NCBI GenBank assembly: GCA_003508835.1
Contig: PUFA01000092.1
Coordinates: 5,988,501 to 6,052,500, forward strand
DNA from: Eonycteris spelaea
Taxonomy: Eukaryota > Chordata > Mammalia > Chiroptera > Pteropodidae
Direction: 5' to 3'
DNA length: 64,000 bases
Positions 46,410 to 57,589 of this stretch are shown here, one piece after another. Within the stretch, counting starts at the first letter, position 1. Each line of letters begins with the position of its first letter. The translations under genes and the position numbers were made by a program. The notes under the pieces are model-generated. The model did not search any database. It saw nothing but the letters and a program-made list of their open reading frames with translations, and had not been told where the DNA came from.

Positions 46410-48925
46410 GTAGTCCTTGACAATACCGGTACTTGTTAAGTTCCTGGCTTCTCAGTCCTGCCCCAATCTTTTCCTGACTCCTCTGAGGCCAACACTGGTA
46501 ACATAGCAGTAGACACAGCTCCTTCCAGCTGATACGGACTGGAACTCATCTTCCTATTATGGTTCTGTGGTGGCCAAGATGAGCCCTGGACTCTTGTGAG
46601 TCTCTGGAGCTATAGTCTTGCCAGCCCATGTTGAGTTTGTGTATTCCACAGGACTGGAAGCTGGGTTGCCTAATTTCCCTGATTTGTACTTTTCTCCTCA
46701 CCCAAGAGTGGAACCCTGTTCCACCCAAACTCTCATCTGGGCCTAACACTCAGCTGGCTCTTGCCAGTGGTCCCCTTCTTCCTGGGTCTCTGACTCTATG
46801 TTCTGAAGCCTTGGCTGCTGTGCCCATTCGCCCATGAATATTTCCTGGAGATTTTAACTGCAACAACCCACCCAGCAGATCGGATTTCCCTGGGGAGCTG
46901 AAATTGCCAGGCCTCTTTAACACTGGATTTGGGCCACTTTCATCAGGAATCAACCCTAGGATGGTTACCCTTAATTTTGGTGCACCCAAGACCTAGTAGT
47001 CCATCTCTTCCCACCATCCACTGCAGACATCCCAGCATCTCGCTTACTGAATATTTACAGGTTCTTTATTTTCTGTAAAATGTTTTGAGCCATTTACTTT
47101 CCTGTTTCGACTTAAAACTGACTGTCTTTTACTAAGCACTGGTTTATTTAACCTGCAGTCAAGGTATCAGTTATGACATTTTAATTAATTGCTTAGCAAT
47201 GTTGTTTCAAAGAAACAAAAATTTACTTTTACACCCACACCTTCTTATGGATGGCTCAGAAGCACCTGATACAAGTTAGCCCTTACTTTATAGCCTTTTC
47301 ATCCTGTCAGCAGAAACAGCATGAAGTAAAAAGGAAAGTGTAGAAATAACCAAGGATATTTATTCACATCATGTTTTCTCTTTCACATCAAGATGTGTGG
47401 TACCCTTTTATCCACTAACATTAAAATGTCTACTTTCTTTTGATGCATTTTCATTTGGATCTTGAACAGTGTGCCGGGCTCTTTCTGCCTTCATATATTA
47501 GACAACAGCCCTTCTGTGATAATAGAGTGGGAAAGCCTGTGGCGCAATTTTGCCCAAAGTGGCATATCTGAGGGATTATTTTAAAAGCAAAAAGGTGCAC
47601 TTACCTAATAAACAAACTTGGACAAGCTCAAGTGGAAGGCTTATCTTTCAAAAAAGGAAAATCATCAGGAAGATATTTTGTGGCATACTGAGCCATTATT
47701 CCTTAAAGTCATGTTTTTCCTCAGAAAGAAATAACACTGTTTTCAGGATTGTTCAAGCTAATGAGCACATTGTATTGAGGGACAGTGAGGAAATTGCAAA
47801 CCTGTCTCAATCCCAGCTGTCAGCTCCCAGTTGGAAGGAAATTATCTAAAAAGTTAAAGACAAAACACCTTTCATAGGCCAGGATGGAGACTTGGGTTCA
47901 AAGTGGGAAAGAAATTGAGCCCCAAACTTCTTGGGTTTTTGCTGTTATACATAATAATTGTGGTAGAAGAAGAAATTCAGCAGACATATGGTTAGATGAG
48001 AAATAAACTTTAGTCACTGGTCAGTCAGAGCTAAGTATTTGTTAAAAGCATATATGCCCGTTTTCTTAATTATCAAGTTTTTATTTATATACAGGTTGGA
48101 CCCTAGATGTAAAAATAAAGAAGTGAGTAGCTTCAAATCAGTGTGAATTGAGCACAATTATCTATCCCTACCTTTCCAGCAGCTTGCAGCAATATGAAAT
48201 TCCTATCACAGGATATGGAGCAGGAGGCAAACCTAAAACAGGGCTTCAAATCCAGTCCCTCCAGGGCCGGGCAGGAAGGTGAGTGGATGAGACGGGCCCA
48301 GTGGGGATGCTGGTAACCAGAAGGACACACACTTCATCTGACAACCAGCTGCTGTTCAGATTCAGCCTACCAAGGCCAGTGTCGACAGATATTCGAGGCT
48401 TTGCAAGAGAAGGCGGAAATCTGGATATTTATGAGAATTCTCCAGATTTTTAAATGTTGGCAATTGACTTAAAGAATTTGCAAACTCCCAGCAAGCCCAA
48501 CAATAAACATGTGCAGGCCAGATGCTGCCTTCAGACTCCTAGTTTGTGAGCTGCCATCTAGAACGTGGGAAGGAGGGAGAGAGGGGCATGAAGTGGGCTG
48601 GGTGAGCTGAGCTGCACATCCCAGAGCATGTCATTCACAAGGCTGGGGAGCACAGGGGAGCAAAGACACACCTCGATCAGGTCAGAATTGGTCGAAATGA
48701 GCATAGTCATTTTTTTAATAGATATGTATGCATTTAAATATTTGATTTTTAATTTCATATATTTGCGTGTATAAATATATAACCCTTTGAATCAATTAAT
48801 ATGTAATATACATATTATTTATTGAAATGACCTTTCATTAATATTCAGTAATATCGTATATTATTCCTATATACAATATCACATTGTTATGCACATAGAA
48901 AGGAGGCATTAAATGTTCAAAATAT
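46410..48925. other. Unassigned; GC-richer block, then possible conserved element
   Basis: 46430-47030 is clearly GC-richer than its surroundings and carries overlapping short frames on both strands, with no recognised protein. 47440-47860 is non-repetitive by eye and has a 99-codon plus-strand frame (47550-47849) without a known domain. 48690-48860 is strongly AT-rich. No gene is called. Confidence 0.45.
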
Positions 48926-48929
48926 ATTT

Positions 48930-49190
48930 GTTGACCACTAATACATTCAGGAACTCTTCTATAATCCTGAAGTAAATTAGTGAAAAAGCTGGCAAAGATT
49001 CTAGTCCTCAGGTGGGTAGAGTTCCAGTGGTGGACAATCAAATAATCAATAATGAACATAATAAATAAGTTATATTTTGTAGTAGGAGGTAGAAAGTGCT
49101 ACAAAAAAAAATAAATGTAAGGTAGGATAAAGGGGACTGGGATTACTGGGAGTGGTACAACTTGCAAAATTAAATTGGGTAAATATTTTT
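48930..49190 (-). mobile_element. LINE-2-like fragment, antisense
   Basis: 'atatttgttgaccactaata', 'tctagtcctcaggtgggtag' and 'gaggtagaaagtgctacaaa' follow the reverse-strand 'atttattgagc...gccctcatggagctta...gtgataagtgctatg' L2 pattern. Weakly preserved. Confidence 0.45.
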
Positions 49191-49194
49191 ATTT

Positions 49195-49740
49195 TAAAAA
49201 GCTGAATAGGTAATTTTTATGTTAATATAATGATAGAGCAAGATGGAAGGTATCCCTTAAATCCATTGATAATTCCAAAGGCTTGTTTTAGTGATAATGC
49301 CTAATTCTTCCTCCAAATAAATCTCTTTCCAAGGATTATTTAAAATGTGAAATGGACTTCTAATTTAAGATTTTTTATATTATTTTGGTACTCGTATACA
49401 TGCCAGCTATTGATTTATTGGTTCAGCTATTATTCAGCTATTATGATAAACACCTGCTATGTGCAAAGCCCCAAATCAAGCATCAAGCATCAGGCACAGA
49501 AAGGAAGGTGTGACTGAGACAGTAAGAGAAAACATTGACAACATGACCTCAGGCACCAAGACTTCTGTGTAGTTATTGGCCCTTTTTCTGCCCAGTGCGC
49601 CCCCAGGAACGAGATTCCTTTAAGGACCAGCATGGTTTCCGTCATTTCTGAGACAGGTCCACCGTCATATCTGTGGAAACCACCATCATATATGTCCATC
49701 TGCAGGGATATGGGCCACGTCCTGAGTAATTCCACTCTAT
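49195..49740. other. Unassigned non-coding stretch
   Basis: No gene or named repeat is recognised. It includes a local direct repeat of 'catcaagcatca' type at about 49477-49494. Confidence 0.5.
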
Positions 49741-49744
49741 TCAC

Positions 49745-50145
49745 TGTTCTTCCTCTAGTTAGATGCAAGACCATGCTAAGAGTTAAACCAGCCTGGGCTC
49801 TGGTGTGATCTCAGGAGCCAATGCTCTGACCTCTCTGTGGTTCTCCCCTATAACAATATGTTTTTAGATTCTCTCTAGGACGATATGAGTGTTTTTAGAT
49901 TCTCTCTAGGACGATAGAGAGCACATGATGGTTGAGACAAGGTAGTAACAAGACTGCTGGTTTTGGAGGTTAGATTTGTGTGTGTGTCCCTGTCCCCACC
50001 CCATAATGCTGCCTCTGATCCGTTGTAAGATCTAATCCTTCTAACTGCAAAATGAAGTAGATATATGTCCTTTATGTTTCACAGGATTCTTGTGAGAATT
50101 CAATGAGTTGGTACATGGAAGAGCTCCCTGTAAACTGTAAAGTGC
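49745..50145 (+). mobile_element. MIR SINE with internal tandem duplication
   Basis: 'gttaaaccagcctgggctct' (5' part), 'ctgcaaaatgaagtagatat' and 'aggattcttgtgagaattca' then 'atgagttggtacatgg' (3' part) are MIR blocks in sense. Between them, a block of about 31 bp built on 'tttttagattctctctagga' occurs twice in tandem (about 49861-49916), which lengthens the copy. Borders are approximate. Confidence 0.6.
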
Positions 50146-50390
50146 TAATAATAATAACAAAATAGTTTCCATTTATTGAGCTCTTATCACATGTTAAACA
50201 TGGTCCCACTTTACACATATTAATTCAGTTAATGCCTGCAACAGTGTATCCCCATTTTCAAGCTGAGAAAATCCAGACACAGGGAGGTTCAGTGACTGAC
50301 CTAAGGTCACAGTACTGCCAAGTGGTGCAGCCAGAAATCCAACCAGGCTATCTGACTCCAGAAACAAGGTGTTTAACCTCACTTGTAAAT
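50146..50390 (-). mobile_element. MIR SINE, antisense
   Basis: 'taataataataacaaaatag', 'catttattgagctcttatca', 'ccccattttcaagctgagaa', 'ctgacctaaggtcacagtac' and 'agaaatccaaccaggctatc' are a nearly complete reverse-strand MIR, directly abutting the sense MIR upstream. Confidence 0.85.
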
Positions 50391-50439
50391 GCTGCTACAC
50401 AACTTACAGAAGTAAAATCCATTCCACAATATTCATCAT

Positions 50440-50560
50440 TTTCAATATGCAAAGCACCATGCTAGGTAGTATGATGAATACATAGATTAAAAGAAACCTT
50501 CCTGTTTTCAAGAAGCTGACAAATTAGTAGGAGAATCAAAACAATCTAGTTCATACTGAA
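50440..50560 (-). mobile_element. L2/MIR-like fragment
   Basis: 'atgcaaagcaccatgctagg' followed by 'caagaagctgacaaattagt' and 'aggagaatc' fits the reverse-strand L2 3' pattern. Short and diverged. Confidence 0.5.
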
Positions 50561-50564
50561 GTCC

Positions 50565-52885
50565 TTAAAATCACACGTGCATGCTCCCACACACATCACA
50601 CACCCATTCCTGTGTTATGATTTGACTAAAACTCCTTACCGTAGTAAAACACACATGAGAGTTCTTAGCTCAGAGGAAGAGATATACCCACGCATGAGAG
50701 GTCAGAATCAAGCTCAGTAGAAAAGGGGTTCTCAGAACAGGGTGGGATGCAATGGATGTTAGATAGCTAGGACTTAAATTCTCTCCCACCCAGCGGCTAC
50801 CTAAGGATGTCCTTTGAATTGGAGGCAGAGTGGGCAGCTCCTTTTCTCAATGTCACATTTTAAAATTGGATTGATGTCAAAGCCTTCCAAATGATGTCAA
50901 GGAATAGGACATACTCAAGAGAGATAAGGAAGGGTAGGAAGATGCTAACGAATACGTCATAACTCGGCAATGCCTCATGCCCACTCCCCAAACACTCTGT
51001 TCCAAGACGTCTTGGGCCTTTGCTGTCCTTTGGAGGTAGAAGCAGAAGACCTCCAAAAATTAATCGAGGACTTGTTTCTTAAAATTTTTGAAGTATCTAT
51101 GCATTTCACTACTTTGTTCTATTTTATTTCTCAGCACCCCAACGGAAGTTCTATTCTGCTTGGTCTCCTTCAGAAGCCCACTACTTTGCTTTTTCCACAA
51201 GTTTTTAAAAATGCAAATCATAATTTTTATTTATCATTTCTACATATCACAAAAAGGAATAAAAAATCAATGATCTGCTTTAATTCCATGTACTTTTGAA
51301 GCCATACCACATTAGGAAGTGTTAGAAAGGTGGCTATCATTGTGAGTTGTACGACTCAGGTTTGGACCTCTGAAAGGTACTATGGGTAAGCTCCCACAGT
51401 CTATTCTTACTCAGCTCTCTTCCAGAAAGGCCAAGTATAAAAACAGATAAAAGAAAACTGAGAGCCCTCAGCACCCACTCTGATTCCTAGTTTCTCCCTC
51501 AAACTATGTGGGGTTATTTAACTTTTGCCTTCTTAACCAGAGCATTAAAAAAAAAAAAAAAAAACCAATAATTGAAAATTCTTTTACGGAAACAAATTCA
51601 GATTTACCCATCAAGGCTAACATAAACTGAAGCTCCCAAATCTTTGGGGACATTAATTATAGATACAGATTAGGCAGCAAGTGAGACAACACAAACCTCA
51701 GTGATCCAGAAGAACAAAGACTGTTCCAAGAGGCAGGTACAAAGTCTTGGAGAGGACTTTTATCTCTGAAGGTATGTGGTTCCACCTCCTCTAAACTCAT
51801 GGGAATCAGAGAGGCCAGCTAAGTAGGTGAAGATTTCTGTGCTATTCAACCAGGATAGTTTAACCATTTCATTTAAAAAATCTTAATAAGGTCTTCCTCT
51901 GTTCTTCTGATATAGAACTCTCAAATATTTTATGCTCAACTCTTATCCTCAAAATATCCCTAAACTTCAAAAGTATATCTCAGCTTCTGAGGACTCTCAC
52001 ATAAATCAAAGAAATTTTTTTCTCCACTCTATACCCAAATCCTTATTCAAAAAATACATATCCCTCCCAAGTACTTTTTTTTTTATTTATGGCAAATATT
52101 ACGAATTGATTTCATGTGCTGTGATATATGCTTGTTTTGATTGCCTAAAATCAGAAGCAAAAAAAAAAAAATAGAATTGATCAAATTGGCTAAGACTTTT
52201 CTTGTGGCCAAACTCTAGCTTTATGGGGCCAAGGGAGACTGGTGAGGAATGCTGTTTAGCCTGGTGTTCAAAATATTTGACATTTAAAGAAGGAACTCCT
52301 CCTATATACCAAAAATCAATTGCCCTGACTTCAATGTTTACTAAAAATGTCAACAGATGAAAATGGAGGAATAAGTTATATTGACATTTGCCAATATATA
52401 GGTATACCTGCAAAAGTTTAGGTGACAAAGCAGTCTGTCTCTTAATTTCTACCTTGAAATCTCTCACACTATCCCATTTACAAGTTGTGTCCTCACAATT
52501 GTGTAAAGAGCTGCATCTTATTTTGGAGGTAGGTAAGAAAGATAGAACCCTGTCATCACAGGAAATCTGATATTCTGAAATTTGATATAGAAGAAATGAA
52601 AAAACAAATCTGTTAATTCACCCTAAAAATTTGACATGATTTAAAATGACTAATTATGAAGCTAAAAGGTTTACCTCTTCATATTCATTGCTGAGTCAGT
52701 AATTTGCTTAATTGCATGTGATTAACCAAGCTGAACGTGTTTTTTTTTTTCCTTTGTATAGCTTTATTGTTGGCAATGAATTCAATTATTAAACAACTTC
52801 ATGGTAGGAGAATATCTTCATGACTACTAGGCAGAGGATTATTTAAAAAATATACACTAACTATAAAAGAAAAATAATAAACTAG
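50565..52885. other. Unassigned non-coding stretch
   Basis: No gene or named repeat is recognised. It contains an 18-base A-run at 51547-51564, an A-run at 52159-52171 and a T-run at 52740-52750. The 122-codon minus-strand frame at 52099-52467 and the 109-codon frame at 50970-51299 show no domain. Confidence 0.5.
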
Positions 52886-52889
52886 AGTT

Positions 52890-53125
52890 TATTAATATAA
52901 AGGAGAGATTGGTAAAAGGGTACAAACTTTCAGCTATAAAATGAATAAGGTCTGAAGATCTAATGAGTAACATGGTAACTATACTTGATAACACAGTATT
53001 GTATAACTGAAATTTGCTGTGAGATGAAACTTAAATGTTCTTACAAAAAAAAGTAAATATGTGGGTGAGCAATGTGTTAATTAACTCAGTTGGGGGGAGT
53101 CCTTTCATAATGTATACTCCCCCCA
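52890..53125 (+). mobile_element. LINE-1 3' UTR fragment
   Basis: 'agggtacaaactttcagcta', 'atctaatgagtaacatggta', 'actatacttgataacacagt', 'attgtataactgaaatttgc' and 'gtgttaattaactcagttgg' are the classic L1M 3' UTR order. Confidence 0.88.
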
Positions 53126-53126
53126 A
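53090..53126. repeat. Perfect 11-bp inverted repeat
   Basis: 'ttggggggagt' (53090-53100) and 'actccccccaa' (53116-53126) are perfect complements separated by a 15-base spacer. They lie at the end of an L1 3' UTR. Confidence 0.85.
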
Positions 53127-53129
53127 AAA

Positions 53130-54030
53130 AATAATTTTTGTTCATCAAACGGCAAAATAGGAACATGAACAGGAAAATTGTAAGTGAAAGAAAACCAATT
53201 CATAAAGAATTTCTACAAATCATTACAAAAAAAAAAAATCCAATGAAAAAATGGGTAAAAACTTGAACAGATATTGCAAAAATAGAATATCCAAAGGGTC
53301 AATTAATAAATGGAAGGTTGCTCAATCTCATTAATTGTCAGAGTAATCTAAAATAAAATTATAATGATATTTTATGGCTAGACATAAACAAGGATGACTA
53401 AAATAACTTAGGAAATAGCAAGTGTTGGTGAAAATGTAGTCACAGGAACTCACATATATGGTTGGTGGGAATATTAATTGGTTGAAAAACTGGCAATACC
53501 TGTTAAACTTGAACATGAGCCTATCTTTCCATCAAGATAAATGTGTGCATATGTTCACCAAAGAAAGCACCATAATGTTCCTAGCAGTCCTATCGATAAT
53601 AGCTCCAAACAGGAAATACCCAAATGTCCATCAACAGTAAAATGAATAAACAAACTGTGGTATATTCACACAACAAAATACTATGCTGCATGAAAATTAT
53701 CACTCTATGACTGTGTGTAACAGTGTGGATGACTCTCACAAATGTAATGATGAGTGAAGCAAGCCAGAAACAAAAGAGTATATGCTGTATGATTGCAGTT
53801 ATATAAAGTATAAAATTGGTGAAAATAACATTAGCTATTAGAAATGGTTACACTTTGGAAATCAGGGGCTGGCTCATGAAGAACTCTGAGTGCTGGTAAT
53901 AATCTGATAAATTTTTATCTGATGATAAAAATTGGTGTTCATTTTGTGGATGACATTAGTAAGTTGTATACTTATAATTAGAGTGTTCTTCTATGCTTAT
54001 ACTACTCTTCTAAAAGATAATAAATAAAAA
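53130..54030 (+). mobile_element. LINE-1 (L1M-type) ORF2 end and 3' UTR
   Basis: 'aacttgaacagatattgcaa', 'gcaagtgttggtgaaaatgt', 'aatgtccatcaacagtaaaa', 'gtggtatattcacacaacaa' and 'atactatgctgcatgaaaat' are the ORF2 C-terminus in sense. 53800-54030 is the 3' UTR. It follows directly on another L1 tail in the same orientation. Confidence 0.88.
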
Positions 54031-54034
54031 TCAA

Positions 54035-54390
54035 ATTGGACATGCATAACATGAATTTTCATGAAAACACTTTTGGTCCTTAACATTACATTTTAATAGA
54101 TAGATAAAGTTTGCATTTCTTTTTTTAATTGACCTCTTTGTAACCTAAGAAGTATACTTTTGAAACACTTTCTTCTACCGCAAAGAAAACAATAATAAGC
54201 ACCAAAAATTGCCAAACAATGTCCTTTTCTTGAAAGGGTACAATAATTTCTCTTATTAAACAACAAATAATATAAACTAAGAAGGGTTTTTTAGTGCTGA
54301 TAATTATGTTTGGTATACCTGATAGTTTATGTTCAATAAAATACTTTCTAATTTCACACACAGTATCTCTTCCCTGAGCCACATGTTGCG
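54035..54390. other. Unassigned AT-rich stretch
   Basis: No recognisable gene or repeat. An 85-codon minus-strand frame (54125-54382) has no domain. Confidence 0.5.
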
Positions 54391-54394
54391 TAGA

Positions 54395-54540
54395 GCAGAT
54401 ATTATTATTATTCCCATTTATGAATAAAGAAAATGAAGCTCAGAGAGGCTCAATGTATTCATGATCAGAAAAAAACAGTCACATGGCCTGGATTCAAAAA
54501 TAGTCACATGGCCTGGATCCTCCTTGATGAAGAATTAATA
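54395..54540 (-). mobile_element. MIR SINE fragment, antisense
   Basis: 'attattattattcccattta', 'gaaaatgaagctcagagagg' and 'cacatggcctggattcaaa' fit reverse-strand MIR. The block 'agtcacatggcctggat' occurs twice (54477-54493 and 54501-54517), a short local duplication. Confidence 0.7.
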
Positions 54541-54544
54541 CACT

Positions 54545-55075
54545 ATACTGCTCAGCAAATATTTTTATTTTAATTTTTCCTATACTAACAATTTGCCTGA
54601 AGTGAAACAATTCCCATCATGACTCTAGTTTCATTCCTCCTCCATTTACCAAAACCTCAAAGTGCTTCTCAGTGCAGCATAGCATAAAAATTAATTGAAA
54701 ATGTTTTTTAAAATGTTTTTATGACTGGTTGGTGTCAACTTTTTTTTAAAATCTGGAAAAACATACTTGAAACTCCTAAGTGTGTTTAAGATGAGCCCGG
54801 TATGGTTGCTTCTTTTTGCTCTTAGGTAATTAAAACAATGCTACAATGTCTTGTACACCTTTGATTTGCTGCGTGGAGCCTTGTCTTGAAAGTTGGAGAA
54901 GTAAGAAGGGACCACATGATAGAGGTGAGTCCTCAATGGCATTTTGTGAATTTTCTATGTCTTATAGGAGTGAAAAATTCAAGAGCCCAAATTTTAAGTC
55001 GATTTAGCACCTACTGTGAATTCTCACTTTACAACCAAATATCGTGGATAAACCTAGAATAAGAAAAAGAAAAAT
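54545..55075. other. Unassigned non-coding stretch
   Basis: No recognisable gene or repeat is seen. Confidence 0.5.
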
Positions 55076-55076
55076 T

Positions 55077-55078
<2 letters not shown>

Positions 55079-55120
<42 letters not shown>
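55079..55120. repeat. (AC)21 microsatellite
   Basis: About twenty-one perfect AC units. Confidence 0.98.
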
Positions 55121-55122
<2 letters not shown>

Positions 55123-55124
55123 CC

Positions 55125-56438
55125 TTCTAGATAATGGAAGAAATGGGCTAATGGATTAAGAGCAGAATATGTGAGAAAACACTAAATACGTGATGTGTGA
55201 CATGAAGCAGAGAAACCTAAGTGGAAACCTGGTTGGTTAATTTTCCAAGATCGTCCATCTTTCTGGTCACAGAGGACAGAAAAGATAATAAAAAGGTGAA
55301 GTAGGTATGTCAGATGGTGTGGCTTTACTCACAGGCTCTAGATTGACTTATGAGCCATAGAGGCGGCTCTTTCCAAGGAAGATCTCTAAATTTGTCCTTA
55401 CTCCAGGGCTGAAGACTCAGCAGTCACTCAAGTTTTCAGCACAACAGAAATACTCCTCTTTTTAAACATTGCACTTTAGAGAAAATAGGTACTATTTTGT
55501 TGTTGTTGTCATTGAGATTATTTTTGACTTATTTTTTAATGTATTTTAATAATCATCATACTTTATTTATATCTTTGGCCTTTTAGTAATAGGTGGAGTT
55601 CAGCTTCACCAGTTGAAAAATATCAACAAACAAATAAGACTACCACACAAGAGGTATACTTTGCACATAAGAAACTGATAGGATAAATATATGCTTCCTT
55701 TGGTATTGTTACTTGAAATTTCCATAAGCTTTCCAGTTATCCATTCTTCGGTGTAATGAATAATAATATTCGTAAATGAAAAGGGCTTCAATTTTTAATA
55801 AGTCAAGAAGTTTTATGTTAAAATATATGATCACCACTGAGACTACTAATTTTTTCAATGCCGAGGCTGATCACCAAATGTACAAGTAGGACGCCTTGAC
55901 AGTATTGGCTTTGTGACACTCCCAAATGGCAATAAAATTCATAGGAATATGAGACTTCAAGTTTCTTTTATACACTGACTAAAAAAGCACAGCATTTCAG
56001 ATGTCTTTCACCCTTGCAGACGAGCACATGGCATACAGAGATTATAAAAAGGGTTATGAGCATCACTCTCTTTAGTAAAGAATATCGTAGCAGAACTATG
56101 AGATTCAGTTTCTGTACAACTCTGAATTTTCCAGATGCCTCCACCAACTCCTACACACCCTGTTGTTGAACATGACTTACCTACTGTTCCATTCCAATTA
56201 TTTTATCTGTCAAAGTCTCTACTGACTCACACTGAAACATGACAAATGCTATAGTTCACCAAAACTACGTAATTTCCCTCAAAGCACAGACTACTACAAT
56301 GCTTCTTTAAAATGCCTCTGATGATTCTAGAATAGTTGCTAAAACAAAGGTCACGTATTCTCTTTGATTAGAAGTGAAGAATTCTTTCATGTTTGGGTAA
56401 CATTTAGACTCTGGAGACTGAGGACTTTAATTCATAAC
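55125..56438. other. Unassigned non-coding stretch
   Basis: No recognisable gene or repeat is seen. Confidence 0.5.
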
Positions 56439-56441
56439 CAA

Positions 56442-57026
56442 ATGTATTAGTTTTCTATTACTGCCATAACAAATTATGCCATAACAAATTACACCATAAC
56501 AAATTACCACAAACTTAATGACTTAAAACAACACAAACTCTAAAGTTCTATATGTCAGAAGTCCAATACAGGTCTTAGTGATCTAAAGTCAATGTGTGAA
56601 AAGCTGTGTGCCCTTCCAGAGTCTCTAGGGGAGAATCAGTTTCCTGCTGATCTGGGTTGTTGGCAGAATTTAATTCCTTGCAGTTATATGCTATAGGCTG
56701 AGGTCCTTGTTTCTCTGCTTGCTGTCAGCTGAGGGCCATTCCTAGTTTCTAGAGGCCCCCTTTCTGCATCTTTAAAGGCATCAATGGCAGATTGAGTATT
56801 TCTAATGTTGCATCTCTTTAACACACTCTTCCATCTTCTTTCGCTTTTAAGGACACATGTGATTAAATAGAGCCTGGCTATTCCAGGATAATGTCCCCAT
56901 CTCAGAGTCTGCATACCCTTAATCAAATCTGCAAAGTGTCCTACGCTGTGTAAAGAAATACATTCATAAATTCCAGACATTAGGACATGGACATCTTTGG
57001 GGAGCCATTATTCTGTTTATTATGCC
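56442..57026 (-). mobile_element. MaLR/MLT1-type LTR, antisense
   Basis: 'tgtattagttttctattact', 'acttaaaacaacacaaactc', 'cagagtctctaggggagaat', 'cttaatcaaatctgcaaagt' and 'aggacatggacatctttggg' then 'gagccattattctg' give the reverse complement of an MLT1-like LTR end to end. Near its 3' terminus the 15-base unit 'ccataacaaattatg' is present three times (56464-56508). Confidence 0.85.
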
Positions 57027-57227
57027 AATCTTATCCATCCCTAACTGAACAATAATTCCACTATTGAAGACAATAATCTTACTGAAAGATTTCAAATGAA
57101 TGAAATTTACTGACAAATTGATTTTACAGAACTTAAATTGGAAGGTGCTATTTATTTTAGTCATCTATTCTCTACTCATCTGCTACCAGTAGTCTACATG
57201 GAGTAATGAAAGGAATAAATCAGTACT

Positions 57228-57588
57228 GAGGATTAATTGTTCACTCCACAAATGTATATGTTGAAGGCCTAACCGTTAATATGACAGTATTTGGAGATGG
57301 AGCCTTTGGAAGGTAATTTGATTTAGATAAGTTCATGAAGGCTTATGATAGGATTAGTGCCCTTATAAGAAGAGATACCAGAGAGCTTGCCTTCTCTTTC
57401 TGTCTTCCATGAGAGGACACATTGAGAAGGTGACCAACTACAATCAAGGAAGAGAGCTTTCATCAGAATCTGACCATGCCATCACACGGATCTCGGACTT
57501 CCAGATGCCAGAACTGTAAAAAGTTTCTGCTGTTTATGTGACTCAATCTATGGCATTTTTTAATGACAGCCCAAGCTGACTAAAACAA
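57228..57588 (+). mobile_element. MaLR/MLT1-type LTR
   Basis: 'atgtatatgttgaaggccta', 'gacagtatttggagatggag', 'cctttggaaggtaatt', 'gataggattagtgcccttat', 'cagaatctgaccatgccatc', 'acttccagatgccagaactg' and 'ctgactaaaac' in consensus order. It lies about 200 bp from an LTR in opposite orientation. Confidence 0.85.
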
Positions 57589-57589
57589 T

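Noticed and set aside
52099..52467. 122-codon minus-strand frame
   Set aside because: It has a Phe-run from an A-run on the opposite strand, no domain and no supporting context.
53041..53230. A-runs and T-runs considered as tails of recent processed pseudogenes
   Set aside because: The sequence on both sides is L1 3' UTR and ORF2 end. No mRNA-like sequence adjoins these runs.
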